A DNA stretch of 64,000 nt from Pipra filicauda (lineage: Eukaryota > Chordata > Aves > Passeriformes > Pipridae), in contig NW_024103729.1 of the NCBI RefSeq assembly GCF_003945595.2, forward strand, positions 492,950 to 556,949, in the 5' to 3' direction. This document shows, in pieces, positions 48,501 through 60,566 of the stretch. The notes beneath the pieces are model-generated. The model saw nothing but the letters and a program-made list of their open reading frames with translations, was not told where the DNA came from and did not search any database. Each line of letters begins with the position of its first letter. Positions within the stretch are counted from its first letter, which is position 1. The translations under genes were made by a program, and so were the position numbers.

Positions 48501-50219
48501 TATGTTCCATAGTGCCAAGACTTCCTTAGAGGTAGGGTGAAATCTAAGGATTTCTGTGCAGGAACTCTCATTTATCTGCATCGGGTTGTTTGTTTAGGAC
48601 AGCACATCAAAGTGTTTGTGGGAAGGGTTTATGAACTGTGGCCATGTAATAAACTCTAAGGGCAACTTTCGGAGTTCTTGATAAGCAGACTTTAACTACT
48701 CAAAAAATTTTGGGATAGAGGAAAAGTCTGTCCTCTCCTACTTCTCTTCCACTGCAATTTCATTTTCCCTATCTGCCAGTCAAATAAGGTGCATTGCCTG
48801 CAAACAGGCTAGTTAATGCGTTGAATGTATCTTGGGTATGGAATGAAAGCAAAAGTTCCCTATAATTGGAACATAATATGGTTTTTAGAAACCTTTGGCA
48901 AGTAAACATTTAAATCTACCAAAGTGACCTTTCCCATTAAATAAAAAGGAGGAACTTCTGGTTTCATCATTGAGTTCCTGACACAGCCCACAGTACAATT
49001 TCATGGTCTGCACGTCTTAAGCCAGGACTATGCACGTTAGAGCATAAAATGGGTTGTTTTTTTCTTAAATGTGAAGCTGGCTTTTGTATCATAAACTTCA
49101 AATAAGCTGCAAGGCTACCCTTTTTCTCTCCCAAATGTGTATTTCTCTGGATTTGAGGAACTTGCCATTCTTTTTTCCCATGACTCTTGCTATCTATGAG
49201 GTAACATTCAAAATTAGCAGATGTTCAGATGAATTAGAGCAAAATTCTGAGAGGAGAGGGAAAAGGCTTCTGACCCAGAAGTATAGATGGCTCACTGAGG
49301 GGAATGCTATTAGCAGAAAATGGCAAGGAAGGTAGTTAATGTGAATCCCAGATTTCTGGTAGGAAGAGAAAAACAGAACTGTCAATGAAATGAAATTACC
49401 TAAGTGAAGAAATCTGCATTTTTGGGCTCAATAGTACAAGTATCTTGCAAGGGGGGTCTATGAATTAAATAATGAGTGAAAATTTAAAGTACACAATGTC
49501 AATGAAGGAGCAACTGCAGCAAGGATGAATTTTTCCTGGGCTCTTGTATTTCTTCCTTCTGCCCTTGCTGTCCTTCTCAGAGCCCTGTCTATGACTTGAC
49601 CTGTGTCTGCTCACAGGTACCATGCACAAGTGTTTCCTCCTATGCTCCTGGGACCACTGGGAATGAATGATGTTGCTGTTGGACCCACAAAACTCGGCAG
49701 AAATCAAGCATGGATACCTGTTCTGCCTACATGCTTTAAGGTGTGGATGATGATTTGACATCAAATTGAAAATCACCTAAATTTAGGAGTCCTAAAGTCC
49801 AACAGTGAAAATCTTTCTACTCAAGTAAATAAAATTAGCAATTAGGCTGGTAGGTGAAGATCTTTGTGTCAAGTTCTAAATGTTGTCCTTTACTGTGTGT
49901 ATTTTGAAGGGGAGTAGGACTATTCCTGGGACACATTCTGATCCCTTCCCTCTTGGGTGAAGTATCACTGCAATCCCTAGGTCTGTTATGGTATGTACAT
50001 GGAGCAGAATTTTCAGGAGAGTAAAAATCAACAAATGCACTTTAAAAAAAATTAAATTAAAATTTATTTGTGAAAAAATATTAGACTTGTTCTAGCCTGC
50101 TAACTTCCAGAAAGAAATGGGAGTTAAACTGCTGCACATTCCTTGTGATTTCATCTGCCTCAAAAAAAAAAAAAAATCACAAATGCCTGACTCATTTTAT
50201 ATACCTTTCTGTTGTTAAG
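45532..50219. other. Non-coding stretch
   Basis: There is no supported gene. Frames at 45671-45977 are open on both strands. A perfect inverted repeat lies at 47326-47349, an octamer at 46987-46994 and a 15-base A run at 50162-50176. The remainder is A+T-rich and intron-like. Confidence 0.5.
47326..47349. repeat. Perfect inverted repeat, 11-bp arms, 2-base centre
   Basis: ATTTTTGAAAC is followed by AA and its exact reverse complement GTTTCAAAAAT. The centre presents back-to-back GAAAC words, the half-site class read by IRF proteins, but in inverted rather than the usual direct arrangement. Confidence 0.85.
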
Positions 50220-50480
50220 ACAGGCAGGAAATTCGAGAACAATATAATTGTCAGTATGATAAATGAGAAGGCAAAATACTGTTGAACAGTAGAGGACACC
50301 GGGTGTTATTATGGCCCATTGTTGCTATGAATAGAACCACCCAGACACCAATTAACATCTCATTGCTATGATTACTTGCTACAGTATCTGTTCCACTAAT
50401 CAAACTTGCACCTTTTTAGTCCATATTTTGATTTCAAAAAGTTATACCAAGAAGAGATTACATTTATCTCAAATGCAAAT
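50220..50480. promoter_or_regulatory. Possible conserved regulatory element
   Basis: This is non-repetitive, homopolymer-free sequence with several homeodomain- and SOX-like words (CCATTGTTGCTATG near 50318, CAATTAAC near 50350, ATTGCTATGATTAC near 50363). No frame longer than chance is present across it. It has a conserved-enhancer appearance; inference only. Confidence 0.25.
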
Positions 50481-51129
50481 AAATGTGAAGCTTAAGAAGC
50501 TAATTAAGTTTATAACCACTGAGAATAACATTAAAAAGAAAATTAAATTGCTTGGTTTGGAGGAAAACCTTTCAGGAAACATTTGTTGAATAAACATAAA
50601 AGAAATTCTCCTAATGTACTCTTATGCAAATAGTGTTCTGTTTATATTTTCCATATGCCAATCATATATATAAAACTCTTATGATTTTTCCTTCACTAAA
50701 CATTCTTCTTCGTAGGAATATTTACTGCCAAGCACATGACACGTACTAAGTACAACAACTACATAAGAGCAGCATGATAGAGCTTCCCAAACTTTTTGAG
50801 AACAGAGTTTGTTTTATAAAAATGACAATGCCATTACAAATATTTAGTAAATAATTGCTTTTGGCAAGGAGATGGAAATGAAGGATTAACCATATAAGAT
50901 ATTACTTCCTGCATTTTCCTTTTTTTTCTTTTTTTTTAGTAGTCATAAAAGGTACCATATTGAAAGCTCTGAAGAAAGGAAATTTCTGCTTATGTGTCAG
51001 GCAGCAGTACTGCAGAATTTCTTGGGCTGGGTTCCATCTTTCAAAGCACTGTGGTATTGTCCCTGGTCTAATAGACTGCTAAGACATACTCACTATCTGA
51101 AGTCAATGAGAAAACAAGGGTAGCTAAGC

Positions 51130-51610
51130 AGACCCTTAAGTGTTTTGCTGGATCACATTGCTCAGCTCCTTGGCAGGCTGAGCGTGTCCCCCAGCAGCAC
51201 CTCAGCTAAAGAGCTGCCCATGCTGCCTTCTGTTGGGAGCAGTCCTGGCTGGCACAAGTTTTGCAGCAGCTTGCTTCCCAGCCCAGAGCTTCTCTCTCAT
51301 CCCAAATGGATTAGCTGTGCTAGGGAAAGATAAGATTTCTAGCTACAAATGAAGCTCTGCTTCATTTAAGGAAAAACAACTCTTGAAGGAGAAATGGGAA
51401 TTCATAGTCCTCAAGACAAAAGTGGGGGTGACATGACTTCACCTTGAAGAGTCCTGTGAGTGGCCTTGACTTATCTTCTGCTGCTCCTGGTTCTTTCTGT
51501 CCCACTCTCCTCTCTGTGGAGCACAGGCTCTGAGCACAGCCTGCACCACCTTTCCTTGCAGCCAACTCTGGCTCTGCTGGGTGTGGAGGAGCAAAGCACA
51601 GTCTTTGTGA
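51130..51610. other. G+C-richer island, function unknown
   Basis: G+C content rises compared with the flanks. The plus frame at 51145-51333 (62 codons, Ser/Pro/Leu-rich) and a minus frame at 51362-51565 are open. There is no convincing splice pair and no recognised domain. It may be a decayed repeat or a lncRNA exon. Confidence 0.22.
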
Positions 51611-51781
51611 CCTCCTGGTGCAGGTAAATATGGAGAGAGGCGTGGGTCATACTTTCATTCTTGATTCCTGTGTACTGTGTTTAAGATTTGACAGTAGCAA
51701 AGTAACTCAGAGGGAACCATGTCAACAAATCCTGGTTTAACTTGCCCTAGAGGGATGTCTTGGCTGGGCTGAGTGGTGGTT

Positions 51782-51795
51782 CTACCCTCTGCTGG
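51782..51795 (-). promoter_or_regulatory. CTCF-like motif
   Basis: CTACCCTCTGCTGG matches the reverse-complement CTCF core at 13 of 14 positions. On the minus strand it reads CCAGCAGAGGGTAG. It faces left, convergent with the motif at 37638. Confidence 0.4.
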
Positions 51796-52499
51796 CAACA
51801 GCATTCATGTGAGCTGGACACAATGAATATGAGGAGGAAATTGTTCTGACAGAAATGGTGGATATGATGTAATTTCTGAGGCCTTAAAATTGTTATCGTT
51901 GTTAATCTTTAATACATGCCTTTATCTTGCTCGTGCTCAGAGAGCATCACTTTCCCTGCAAGGGTTTCAATTATGACTAGAATATTTTGAAATGTGCCCC
52001 TGATGATCCATCACAATTTTTTTTAAAAGCTTTGGACATGGAAGAGCAGTGTTGAACTTGGAGCTTGAATTCAGATATAATTTTTTTATAAAGCAGCTGA
52101 CAGGTTTGCTGGATTAGTGTTTATAATACTTATTGACATCCCTTGATACCTTTCCATAGCTGAGCAGAGTTTAGATTGACTCTGGAGTATTAGTACTTGA
52201 TGAAGGTAATCTGTTTTCTTGGCTGAAGCTCACAAACAAAGCAGTTAAATCCCCATTACAAATGGCTAAACAGGGACCCATTAAACTTCTTATAGGCCTG
52301 TCTCATTTCTATAGCCCTGAAACATTTATAAAGGGCACTGTTAAAAATTTACAGAACCTTGAGACAGTGTCTTAAGCAAAGCTACTCTATGTACACTACC
52401 TGAAATACTCAGTCTTCCTTTAAAAAGTAAAATAAAAGTCGAAAAACTCACTTTTTTATATGCTTTGACCTACAGTAATTGTTTTGGCTTTTCATGATT

Positions 52500-52730
52500 T
52501 ATTTTCAAAGTTTTATAGAAAAATAAATGTTACAGGTAGGAAAAGAAACAACACATGCTTTAGCTACCATAGGAAGGTGCCAGCTTTGGTTATTAATAAT
52601 CAAACTGTCTTTGTTAATGTCTGTTTCAATTAGTACTTCTCCAATCACCCTTTTTATATGTGAAGTCACTCTGGAAATTGTTGGCACCAAATTTGAGATG
52701 AATATGGTAATAGTGGATGTATCATGTTAA
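52500..52730. promoter_or_regulatory. Possible conserved regulatory element
   Basis: Non-repetitive A+T-rich sequence with SOX- and homeodomain-like words in close order (CTTTGGTTATTAATAATC near 52584, CTTTGTTAATG near 52610, CAATTAG near 52627). The texture suggests an enhancer, but no conservation data are available. Confidence 0.2.
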
Positions 52731-54284
52731 TGAGAATTCTCATATTAAGAAATATAAGACACATTATTTTAATGATTCTACTGGCATCAAACCATGGAAG
52801 CCACAAAGTTATTTTTTTAATGAAGCAATCCCCACAGGCCTAAAGTAATTGTGTAAAAACTGTTGGGCCTTTTTTTTTATTCCAGTAAAAGAACAGCCCC
52901 AAACTGAATTTATACTTTTCACTGGTTTAGCTGATGTTTTGCAGTATTTTGTAAACCTCAAAAGAAAGAGAATGTTTAGAAGAGCACTGGAGTGGGGAGA
53001 TTGAATCAGGCCTCTCAATGCATGTCAATAAAGATGTGATAATTAGAGAGAGAAAAAGCAAAGCCTTCATTAGGCCACAGATTATTTGAGTTTCACGGGC
53101 AAACTGTCAAATTGAACTCACCAGGGATGACAGTATCTTGTGAGACAGCCTGTACCTTTGTGCATGTGGATGGTGGCATTTGTTTGTGTAACAGGGACAT
53201 GGTACTGGAAGAGGGAGGGGATGGCCAAGAATAGAAAAGCACTGTTGTCTGGTTTGGTTCATTATATTCTTCTTCTAGTCATTTTCTCTAGGAGTTTAAT
53301 CTTCTGCTCGAGTATTTTAAAAATAAATAAATGAGCAGTTCTGTCTTTCTAAATATGGGAGGTGATGCTGGAGTGTGGGGAGTAATGAAACCACACTGTG
53401 TATATATTTTCTAGTTCCTGTGAACTTTGATAATTTCCAGATGGTCACTTCTAAATGTATTCATCAAACGTGAAGAATGGTTTTAGAGTCTGCAATATAT
53501 ATTCTAGGACACCCCTAAAATGTCTAGAGAATTTGAATCTTTATGTATTGTTTTTCTCCCTCACCAACCACTGATGCCACAAGGAGTAATAACAAAGAAG
53601 TTCATATGATAATGTGCTTTTTATTTTCATGGACCCTGAAAATACATGCTAAGCCATCTACACCATCTGCTCCACTAAGGTCAAAGTCCCAGCTGCACAA
53701 TCTCAGGAGTAAGTGCTGAAGAGCTGATATCTTATATGGTCCAGATACTTGTTTTAGACCTGTGTCCTGTTCAAGTGGGGAACTGGATCATTAAACACAG
53801 GACAGGAAGTGGAGGAAATCAGCAGCAGTCTCCTTACCTTAGGATGGTCAAATATCCTAGAATATCCTAGTAGGATAGTCCTTGTTGCTACATAGCTTAT
53901 GTTATCTCTACTCTTTTGAACCTTTTCAGATAAATATAGCAGAAGGAAAGGATTGCAGAGCTTCACACCAGAGTTTGGTCTTCACTTCTACTGCCTTAGT
54001 TGGCTTTCTTCCTAGAAAATCCCATTCCCTTGCTTTTGCAACCTTATCAGTCTAAAATACTTTTTTATTAGCTGGGTGAAGCACTTTTAAATATAAAAGT
54101 ATTTCCAGCCCTGTGCATCTTAACCATAAGTTAACCATCTTGACCATCAGTCAATCTATAATAATTTAAAAATAAGAAAGTACAACTGTGGCATAGGGCT
54201 GAGTTGAGCCTAAAATTACAAGGGATAACCTAATGCTTTGACACAGCCTCTGTAGCCTCTCATTGTATTCTTCTCAAACATTAG

Positions 54285-54590
54285 TTCTCAATTCCAGAAT
54301 CTGAAAGCAAGCCAGGAACTCCCACCCATTTTGCCCATCTCCTTAAGTGGGCATTCCTAGATATCATCAAGCATTTCAGTGGTTACATCTGGCAGCCTGT
54401 GTTTGAAGGCAGTGTTGAAAACAGAACTGAAAATACAAATATAATATTTAGAAATATTTCTGAGGGAGAGGAGGAAAAAAGAGTCCGCACATACCACATT
54501 TCTGCTGCTCTGTTGTTTAGCAGTTATGCCAGTATGACACACCAGAATGTTTCAATCACCAAATTATTGTTATTTGTTATTACCAAATAG
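54285..54590 (+). other. Candidate coding segment (101 codons), unproven
   Basis: An acceptor-like word with a moderate C/T tract (TTCTTCTCAAACATTAG) ends at 54284. The phase-0 frame is then open for 101 codons to a TAG at 54588-54590. The middle reads protein-like: HFAHLLKWAFLDIIKHFSGY, IWQPVFEGSVENRTENTN, then an acidic EGEEEK stretch. No internal donor is good, no polyadenylation signal follows closely, and chance alone gives several frames of this length in such a window. The family is unknown. Confidence 0.2.
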
Positions 54591-56266
54591 AGAATTTTAA
54601 ACCCATGACTTGATTCACTTCTTTAAATGCCGTCTTACGCACATCTGATGAACTGCTGTTTGCTTGATACTTGCAGGATCACACAAAGCCTTCTGGGACC
54701 TGAGGTTGCCCATTGGAGTGTTATTTTGATACCACCAGTAGTTTGAAATAAGCCACTTTAGGAGTCCTCTGTGCGTTCTTCTGCAAATCGAATTATCTAC
54801 TCGCTAGCTGGGAGAGCAATAAGATGCAAAAGACAATTTGCACGAAGAAAGGAAGGCACAGAGTAGGGAAGTAATAACTCTAGTTACTTCATTTGATATA
54901 TCCCTGCAAGAAAGGGATGTAAATCTTGAATTTGTCCACAAACACTGACCCAAGTGCAGTGGTACAGGTCTGTCTTGCTCCATTCCTCTTTGCTGAAAAT
55001 CTCTCTATGTAGTTGGACTCCAGAGCAGCCTTGCTATAAGTTATTTGAGGGCCCTTGAGAAGGCCTGCTGTAAGGCCCCTCAATTACTGGGACTTGATTT
55101 TATTTTTTCCTCTGAAAAAGGGGTACCCTTTTCTACTTTGGTGCCAGCACTGGGTTCTGAAGTCAGAGGGGTGAATTTAGGCAGTAAAGTCTGACGATGT
55201 TCTGTGGAGTCTGCATTGCTCTTTCTAGATAGGCTTTTAGTGACTGCATGATCCCAATTCATCAAAGTGTTTAGATTAGGAAACTAGTTTTCTACCCCTT
55301 GGTACTTTTGTGCCAATAGAAATTCTTAATTTGTGGTATTTTGGCCAAACTTAGCTACAAAAACCAGACTGGTTTTCGTATGAGCTTTAACTATGCTTGT
55401 GACATCAGGAGGAGGCTGCCACTTTGTTCTCCCACTCAGATCAATCTTTATATGGACACAATAAATTGCTTTGGTAGGAAGGAATTCATATTGAGGAATA
55501 GTTTCCCTGTTAGAATTAAAGTGATCATGACAAACTTTTTCAGTTTCTGTTTTATGTGTAAGACAGTTCTATTTCAGAATTTTTGATCCTGCTTTTAAAT
55601 TTCATGCCACAGGTAACTTTTCAAACATCAAGTATTCGTAGGAATATGGTATAGTTGCACCAATGCTTTTTGGAAAACCTTTGTACCTCTAGGATAGAAT
55701 TTAATGAGACTTGACAATGCTCTCCCAAAAGGTCACCACCCAGGTGGTTGTGTCATCCTACTCAGGAGAACTCAGCAGCTCAAATTCTTCTCTTTCTATT
55801 TGGGTTGGACATTAGATTGAGAGTTTTTATTGTCTCTCCTGTTGCACCCTCTGAGCTTTCAGAAATGGCTGTAACCACATTCTGTCCCATAGGATACTGA
55901 ACTCCTTGGCCTAATTCAGATTAGGAATAAGTCTGGGCTGTCACAGTCTTGAATATGACCATGGGAGGGTAGGGGTTCTTCCTTTGCCTCATTTGAAAAA
56001 GGGTTTGGTTCTTACCTCCTTACAAAGCAAGAAAATTACTTCCTATCTGTTCTGGTTTCTTTGACATTATTTTTCAACAGGAGATAATGTATTCACAAAT
56101 GAGCTTCTACAAAATAGTTCTTTCTGGGCTGTTTCTCTACATGTGTAGGGGAAAAAAGGGAATGGAGTTAGAGTGAACACCTTGTTTAACTTGTTATTAG
56201 AAGATGCTTAAAGGTAGCATTGTAGGAGCACTTATGTAAAGTGTTTTGTAGGTACATTACTCTGCA
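54591..56266. other. Non-coding stretch
   Basis: There is no supported gene. A strong acceptor-like tract ending in TTTTTCAACAG at about 56080 is followed by 31 open codons and then a stop. Confidence 0.5.
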
Positions 56267-56560
56267 TTTCCTGGGCACACCTGCAGCCCACCAGAATATA
56301 TCCCAAGCCTCCCAGGCTGTGAATGTGCACTTCCCTACCTCAGTGCACACTGTATCATGGAAGTTTTGTCTGGGCTGTGGATTAATCTTCCTGTGAATTC
56401 AGAGAAGCCACACTGAGCCAGGGCTGGGTGCTGAGTGTGCCAGGCTGTCCTGTTCTCTCTCTACTAGCCCCCAGGGAGCACAGAGGGCAGGTGCCAGGTG
56501 TTTTAGGGGTTCAGGGGTGAGTGCTGAGGACCAGCACAGCTGAGCAAGGGCTAATGTGCC
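56267..56560 (+). other. G+C-richer block with a possible short exon
   Basis: The block is G+C-rich. A textbook acceptor (CTGTTCTCTCTCTACTAG) ends at 56467 and, after 49 bases, TTCAGGG then GTGAGT gives a good donor at 56517. Two frames are open across the 49 bases. It is more likely a non-coding exon or chance than conserved coding. Confidence 0.2.
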
Positions 56561-57189
56561 AAATCTGGAGTGTCTGTCTGTGACGCTCTGATGTTACCCA
56601 AGATTTTTGGTTATTCAGAGTAACCCCACATAATGGGCAAGTGGTTTGTTTTTGTGGATACAAGTAACTTTATCTATAATTCTGTGGAGTTTTGTAGATG
56701 TTTTAGAATCTCTTAGAAGGAGAGACAGTCTTTCTTCTACAAATCATGACTGCAGGTGCTGTGAAGCAATAGTGGCTCTTTCATATTGTAAGATATTTAT
56801 TTGTATGAGGAATGTGTATCTTTGGCAGACTGCTAAATATTACTGCTTAAATCCATTACAAGGAAGCACAATTTTCTGTAACTTAATTTCCTAAGCCTAA
56901 TGAACCCAGTAAATTTCCTCTGATGTCTTCCCAAGTTAATATATTAAATCTAATTTATTTGGCAAAAAATTGGACAAATTTCCTCTTAATTCAATTAACC
57001 TAGAAGAAAAAAATGTATTGTTATGGAAATCTGTGACTAATAATTCACAGATGCGAAAGTCCTGGGTTTGTTTCCATTCATTTATTAGTTTACAATTGCT
57101 ATTTTTGTTTACTATAATTTAACTCAAAAGACCTAATTGTACCATATATATTTGAAAAGTTTGATAAATTATACTGAATTAATTTCTTG

Positions 57190-57480
57190 TCATCAAATGT
57201 TGCGGAAGATTTTTCTGATTATTTGCATGCTTATTTAATATTATATATGCCAATAGATTTTCTTTATATTTTGTGGGCACTGCTAATGAGTGGATGATGC
57301 ATTTTCATGAGCAGAAATATGTCCATAGCAATTTTGCTAGAACTCAAAGCGGTACAAAAGAGTTCTCATTGTTTATGTCTTAATGTCGGGAAAACCAAAG
57401 CACTACGTCTCCACAAAAGCAAAAGAAAAACTGTGACAGGGAGTGGGTCCTGAACACAGTTCAGCAGCAACACTCAAACA
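57190..57480. promoter_or_regulatory. Possible conserved regulatory element
   Basis: Non-repetitive sequence with an octamer (ATTTGCAT, 57221-57228), homeodomain-like TTATTTAAT and CTAATGAG words, and a few CpGs in an otherwise CpG-poor region. No coding frame is supported. Enhancer-like appearance only. Confidence 0.22.
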
Positions 57481-57489
57481 TGAGCTCGT

Positions 57490-58738
57490 CTATGCATGCT
57501 CCTTTGATTTTATGTGAACAGGATATAGATGAGGGATACAGTTGCATATACTCCTGGAACATAATTCATATTCTTCATGCCAGCAGCTACAGTCCTGCTT
57601 TCCTGCCACTTCCTTAAGATATGTGGAGAGGTCTAATGCAAACAATGGAGCCAAATCTCTGACAAATAAATTACAAGGGCTACTAATGAGTGCAAATCCA
57701 TGTATGACCTTTAGAGCATTCGTGCAGCTGTCTCCATGCTCTGATGTGACTTGTGCTGGAAGAAACTTAGAGATACCTAGCATTTCAAAAGGACTGTGTG
57801 TATCGACATAATAGAGTTGGTTTCTTTCTGTTTGTACACCTCGACCAATTTCAGAGAGCTCAGGAGAGAATTTGGCTTCAGCACTGTAGACCAAAGATCT
57901 TTAAGGTTCCTGCTTTTAAAGCCACTTAGTGATACCCAAGACTATTTTACAAATGGTCCAGGAGTTTTCCTGTTATAAATTTTTATCCAGGCATTTATAT
58001 CTTTTCCAGCACAACAGCAATTGTATGAAAAATATAATAAGCTGCAATACTGAGGTCAACCGTTTTAGTATTAAAATCAGTTTACAGTATGTTTGCTTGA
58101 AGTGCACATAAATTCAAAGAGGCAAGAAGTATAAACAGAATAGCTGGTTTCTTGGATGCACTCCAACATAATTATAGCTATTCACCCTTGTGACTATTTG
58201 TGTGTGTAGCTTAAAGCTATTTGCCTGCCCTAAGGTACAGTAGCAGTATTTTTATACATCTTTGTATCTGATTGAAATGCAAAACTCAGTAAACCTGGAA
58301 AGGATGCTAACAAGCTTAAAGAAATGTATGAGTAAAATTAACCAGCAGATTGAATGTGCATTTTGACATTTGTTAGCAGCACCACCCCATTCCTGGTACA
58401 GGTATCTCTCATTCTTTTCAGTTTGGAAACTGAGATATCCCTTAAGGATTTGTCACCAAAATAGTGTATTTCTAATAGGCAATTATGAAAAAAAAAATCA
58501 TCATCAATCACATTTATTGCAAACATCTCATAAAACAGTAAAACATTTATGTGGCTATGGAAGGCAAGTATGTTGCCATGTAATATACTCAGATTTGCAT
58601 ATAAAGAACAGCAGGCAGCAAACAAGTCTCTTTCCCTTTCTTATGCCATTTATACAAATGCCTTTGATGCAATGTATCTATTTAATTTACATCAAAATGT
58701 TATTGCTGCAACACCTGAGTGATATTGGCTGTCATTAG
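57490..58738. other. Non-coding stretch holding the longest open frame
   Basis: The minus frame at 57490-57894 is open for 134 codons, the longest in the window. The opposite strand is also open, the translation is Cys-, Ser- and His-rich in parts, and no splice pair frames it. At this base composition about one frame of this length is expected by chance, so no gene is called. Confidence 0.45.
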
Positions 58739-58788
58739 GTCTCGGAAGCACACACTGGGAAGGGAGCGGGTGATGCTGCTTCCTCCAG
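58739..58788 (+). other. Candidate short exon (50 nt), unproven
   Basis: CTGTCATTAG precedes it and CCTCCAG then GTAGGG follows. Two frames are open (one reads VSEAHTGKGAGDAASS). The segment and its right flank hold several CpGs, unlike their surroundings. There are no partner exons. Confidence 0.15.
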
Positions 58789-58879
58789 GTAGGGTCCGTC
58801 AGCCGTGTCACACCTTGTCACAACCTATCTGTCACCCAGGAGGCAGGGTTTGCCTCAAGGTGATGTGCACCTGTCACTG

Positions 58880-58930
58880 ATATATATATATATATATACA
58901 CACACACATATACATATATATATATATATA
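58880..58930. repeat. Compound (TA)n(CA)n microsatellite
   Basis: An AT-dinucleotide run changes to ACACACAC and back to ATAC and AT dinucleotides, about 51 bases in all. It is likely length-polymorphic. Confidence 0.95.
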
Positions 58931-60546
58931 TTTTTAAAGAAAAAATTTTCCTTCTCCCAATATCAGTTTTTCACCAGGATCATTCATGTCAGGATTTAGC
59001 TTTCAGACAAATTACAGGGATATTGAGACTCTATATTGTTTCAGTGTGAATAAGAATAAAATGCAGTTGCTTGGAAAGAAACATAGCTCTTTTTGGGGGG
59101 GGGCATGTCAACTGACTATCAATACCAACATCTGCTAATCTTCTCCGTAATCATTTGTACCTTGTGCTCGGAAAACACTCAGAAGTCATTTTCTTGAAAC
59201 TTTTTTTAATAGCTCAGAGTGCATCTACCATGGGGTTACAGGATATAAAATGACTAATAAAATGTAAGGTTATTTGTGTGTCAGAGTTGGTAACAACTGT
59301 CTTTATCTGGATTTTTCCACAAGCCTCAAGGTAAAATGAAGCATGCAGCATTGCAGAGAAGAGAAAAATGAATGACAACACATTGTACAAATCTGTGGGA
59401 TTTTTTGACACTTGACTTTGTACCATCATTTTAAAAAATTCTCCCTTCTATTTACTTGTCAGAACTGGATTTAATTCTTATATGCTGCAAGGAATTCGCC
59501 ATGTTAAGATATTGATATAACAAATTGCCAAATGTTTTAGAGATTGATTCTTGCTGACCAAAATGGGCTTTCAGATTGGAAGTCTTTTTTTCCAGAAAAC
59601 ACCTGCTGAGATAGAAGTCTGACAGCTACACAAAGGAAATATACCGTTTGTTTAGTCTGCTCCCATCTAGCAATCGGCAGATACTATCAAAAATTGCATT
59701 TTAAAAATGAAAATTATCTGAGGATTTGGCAAAGGACCTTGGTTAAAATGGACTGAGTGGCCACTGTCAGGTGAGTATTACCCAACTGAGTGGTTGTTAC
59801 TTCTGTCAGTCTTTATTCAAAATTATGACAGGCCACACAGCAGGGAGCAAATCATCATTAATACTTCAGCCCCTGGGACACAATAAAGTTCCCTTCACTT
59901 GCATACAAATAAAATATATAAAGCTTGTCAGACAAGATGACAGAAAAAGGTGATTTTTCAAAATGATTTTATACTACAGTGGGATGTGATCAGTTAAGAT
60001 GTTTCTGTATTGTGTGGTGTATGATCTTGGCAGCAGCATCTTTGAATTCATTCCGGTTATAAATATATTTTAATACTTTTTCCTGATGCTTATTTTATTT
60101 CATTACAAGAACATAAGATTTTGAACACTTCTCAACTATACAGTGAAAACTTAAAAATAGATTTTGCAGGAAAATACTCTTCTTGAGCCAGCACTGTTTA
60201 TGCCATCTATACCCAACACCAAAATAACCCAGGCTCAGGTGAACACAGGCCCAGGTTAAAAGATGGCCATTGGAACAAGGATTCCCAAGTTAAAAGAAAA
60301 ACTGTTCTAGACTTGAATAAGCCATTTTCACATCATTTTTATAAGCAAAAAGTCTAAAAAAAAATAGTTGTTCTGCTGTATTATACTTTTGGTAAGGTCA
60401 GAAAGAGGCTGGAATGTGAAGTATTTGCTTAGCCACTGCTTCCAGTAATGCTTTTCTGTTCTGGGAAGTGCACTGAAAAAGATAATTACTGATTTATGAG
60501 GAGATTTTGCATATTCTGCCTATAGGGGTGTTTTGTTTGGAGTTTC
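58931..60546. other. A+T-rich non-coding stretch
   Basis: I see no gene. A run of nine Gs occurs at about 59095-59103. A good donor-like word (CTGTCAG then GTGAGT, about 59771) has no open exon before it. Confidence 0.5.
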
Positions 60547-60566
60547 TTTGTTTGTTTGTTTGTTTG
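60547..60566. repeat. (TTTG)5 microsatellite
   Basis: Five perfect TTTG units lie next to T-rich sequence. Confidence 0.9.

Noticed and set aside
57490..57894. Longest open frame (134 codons, minus strand) as a gene
   Set aside because: The opposite strand is also open, splice sites are absent, no domain is seen, and about one such frame is expected by chance at this base composition and window size.
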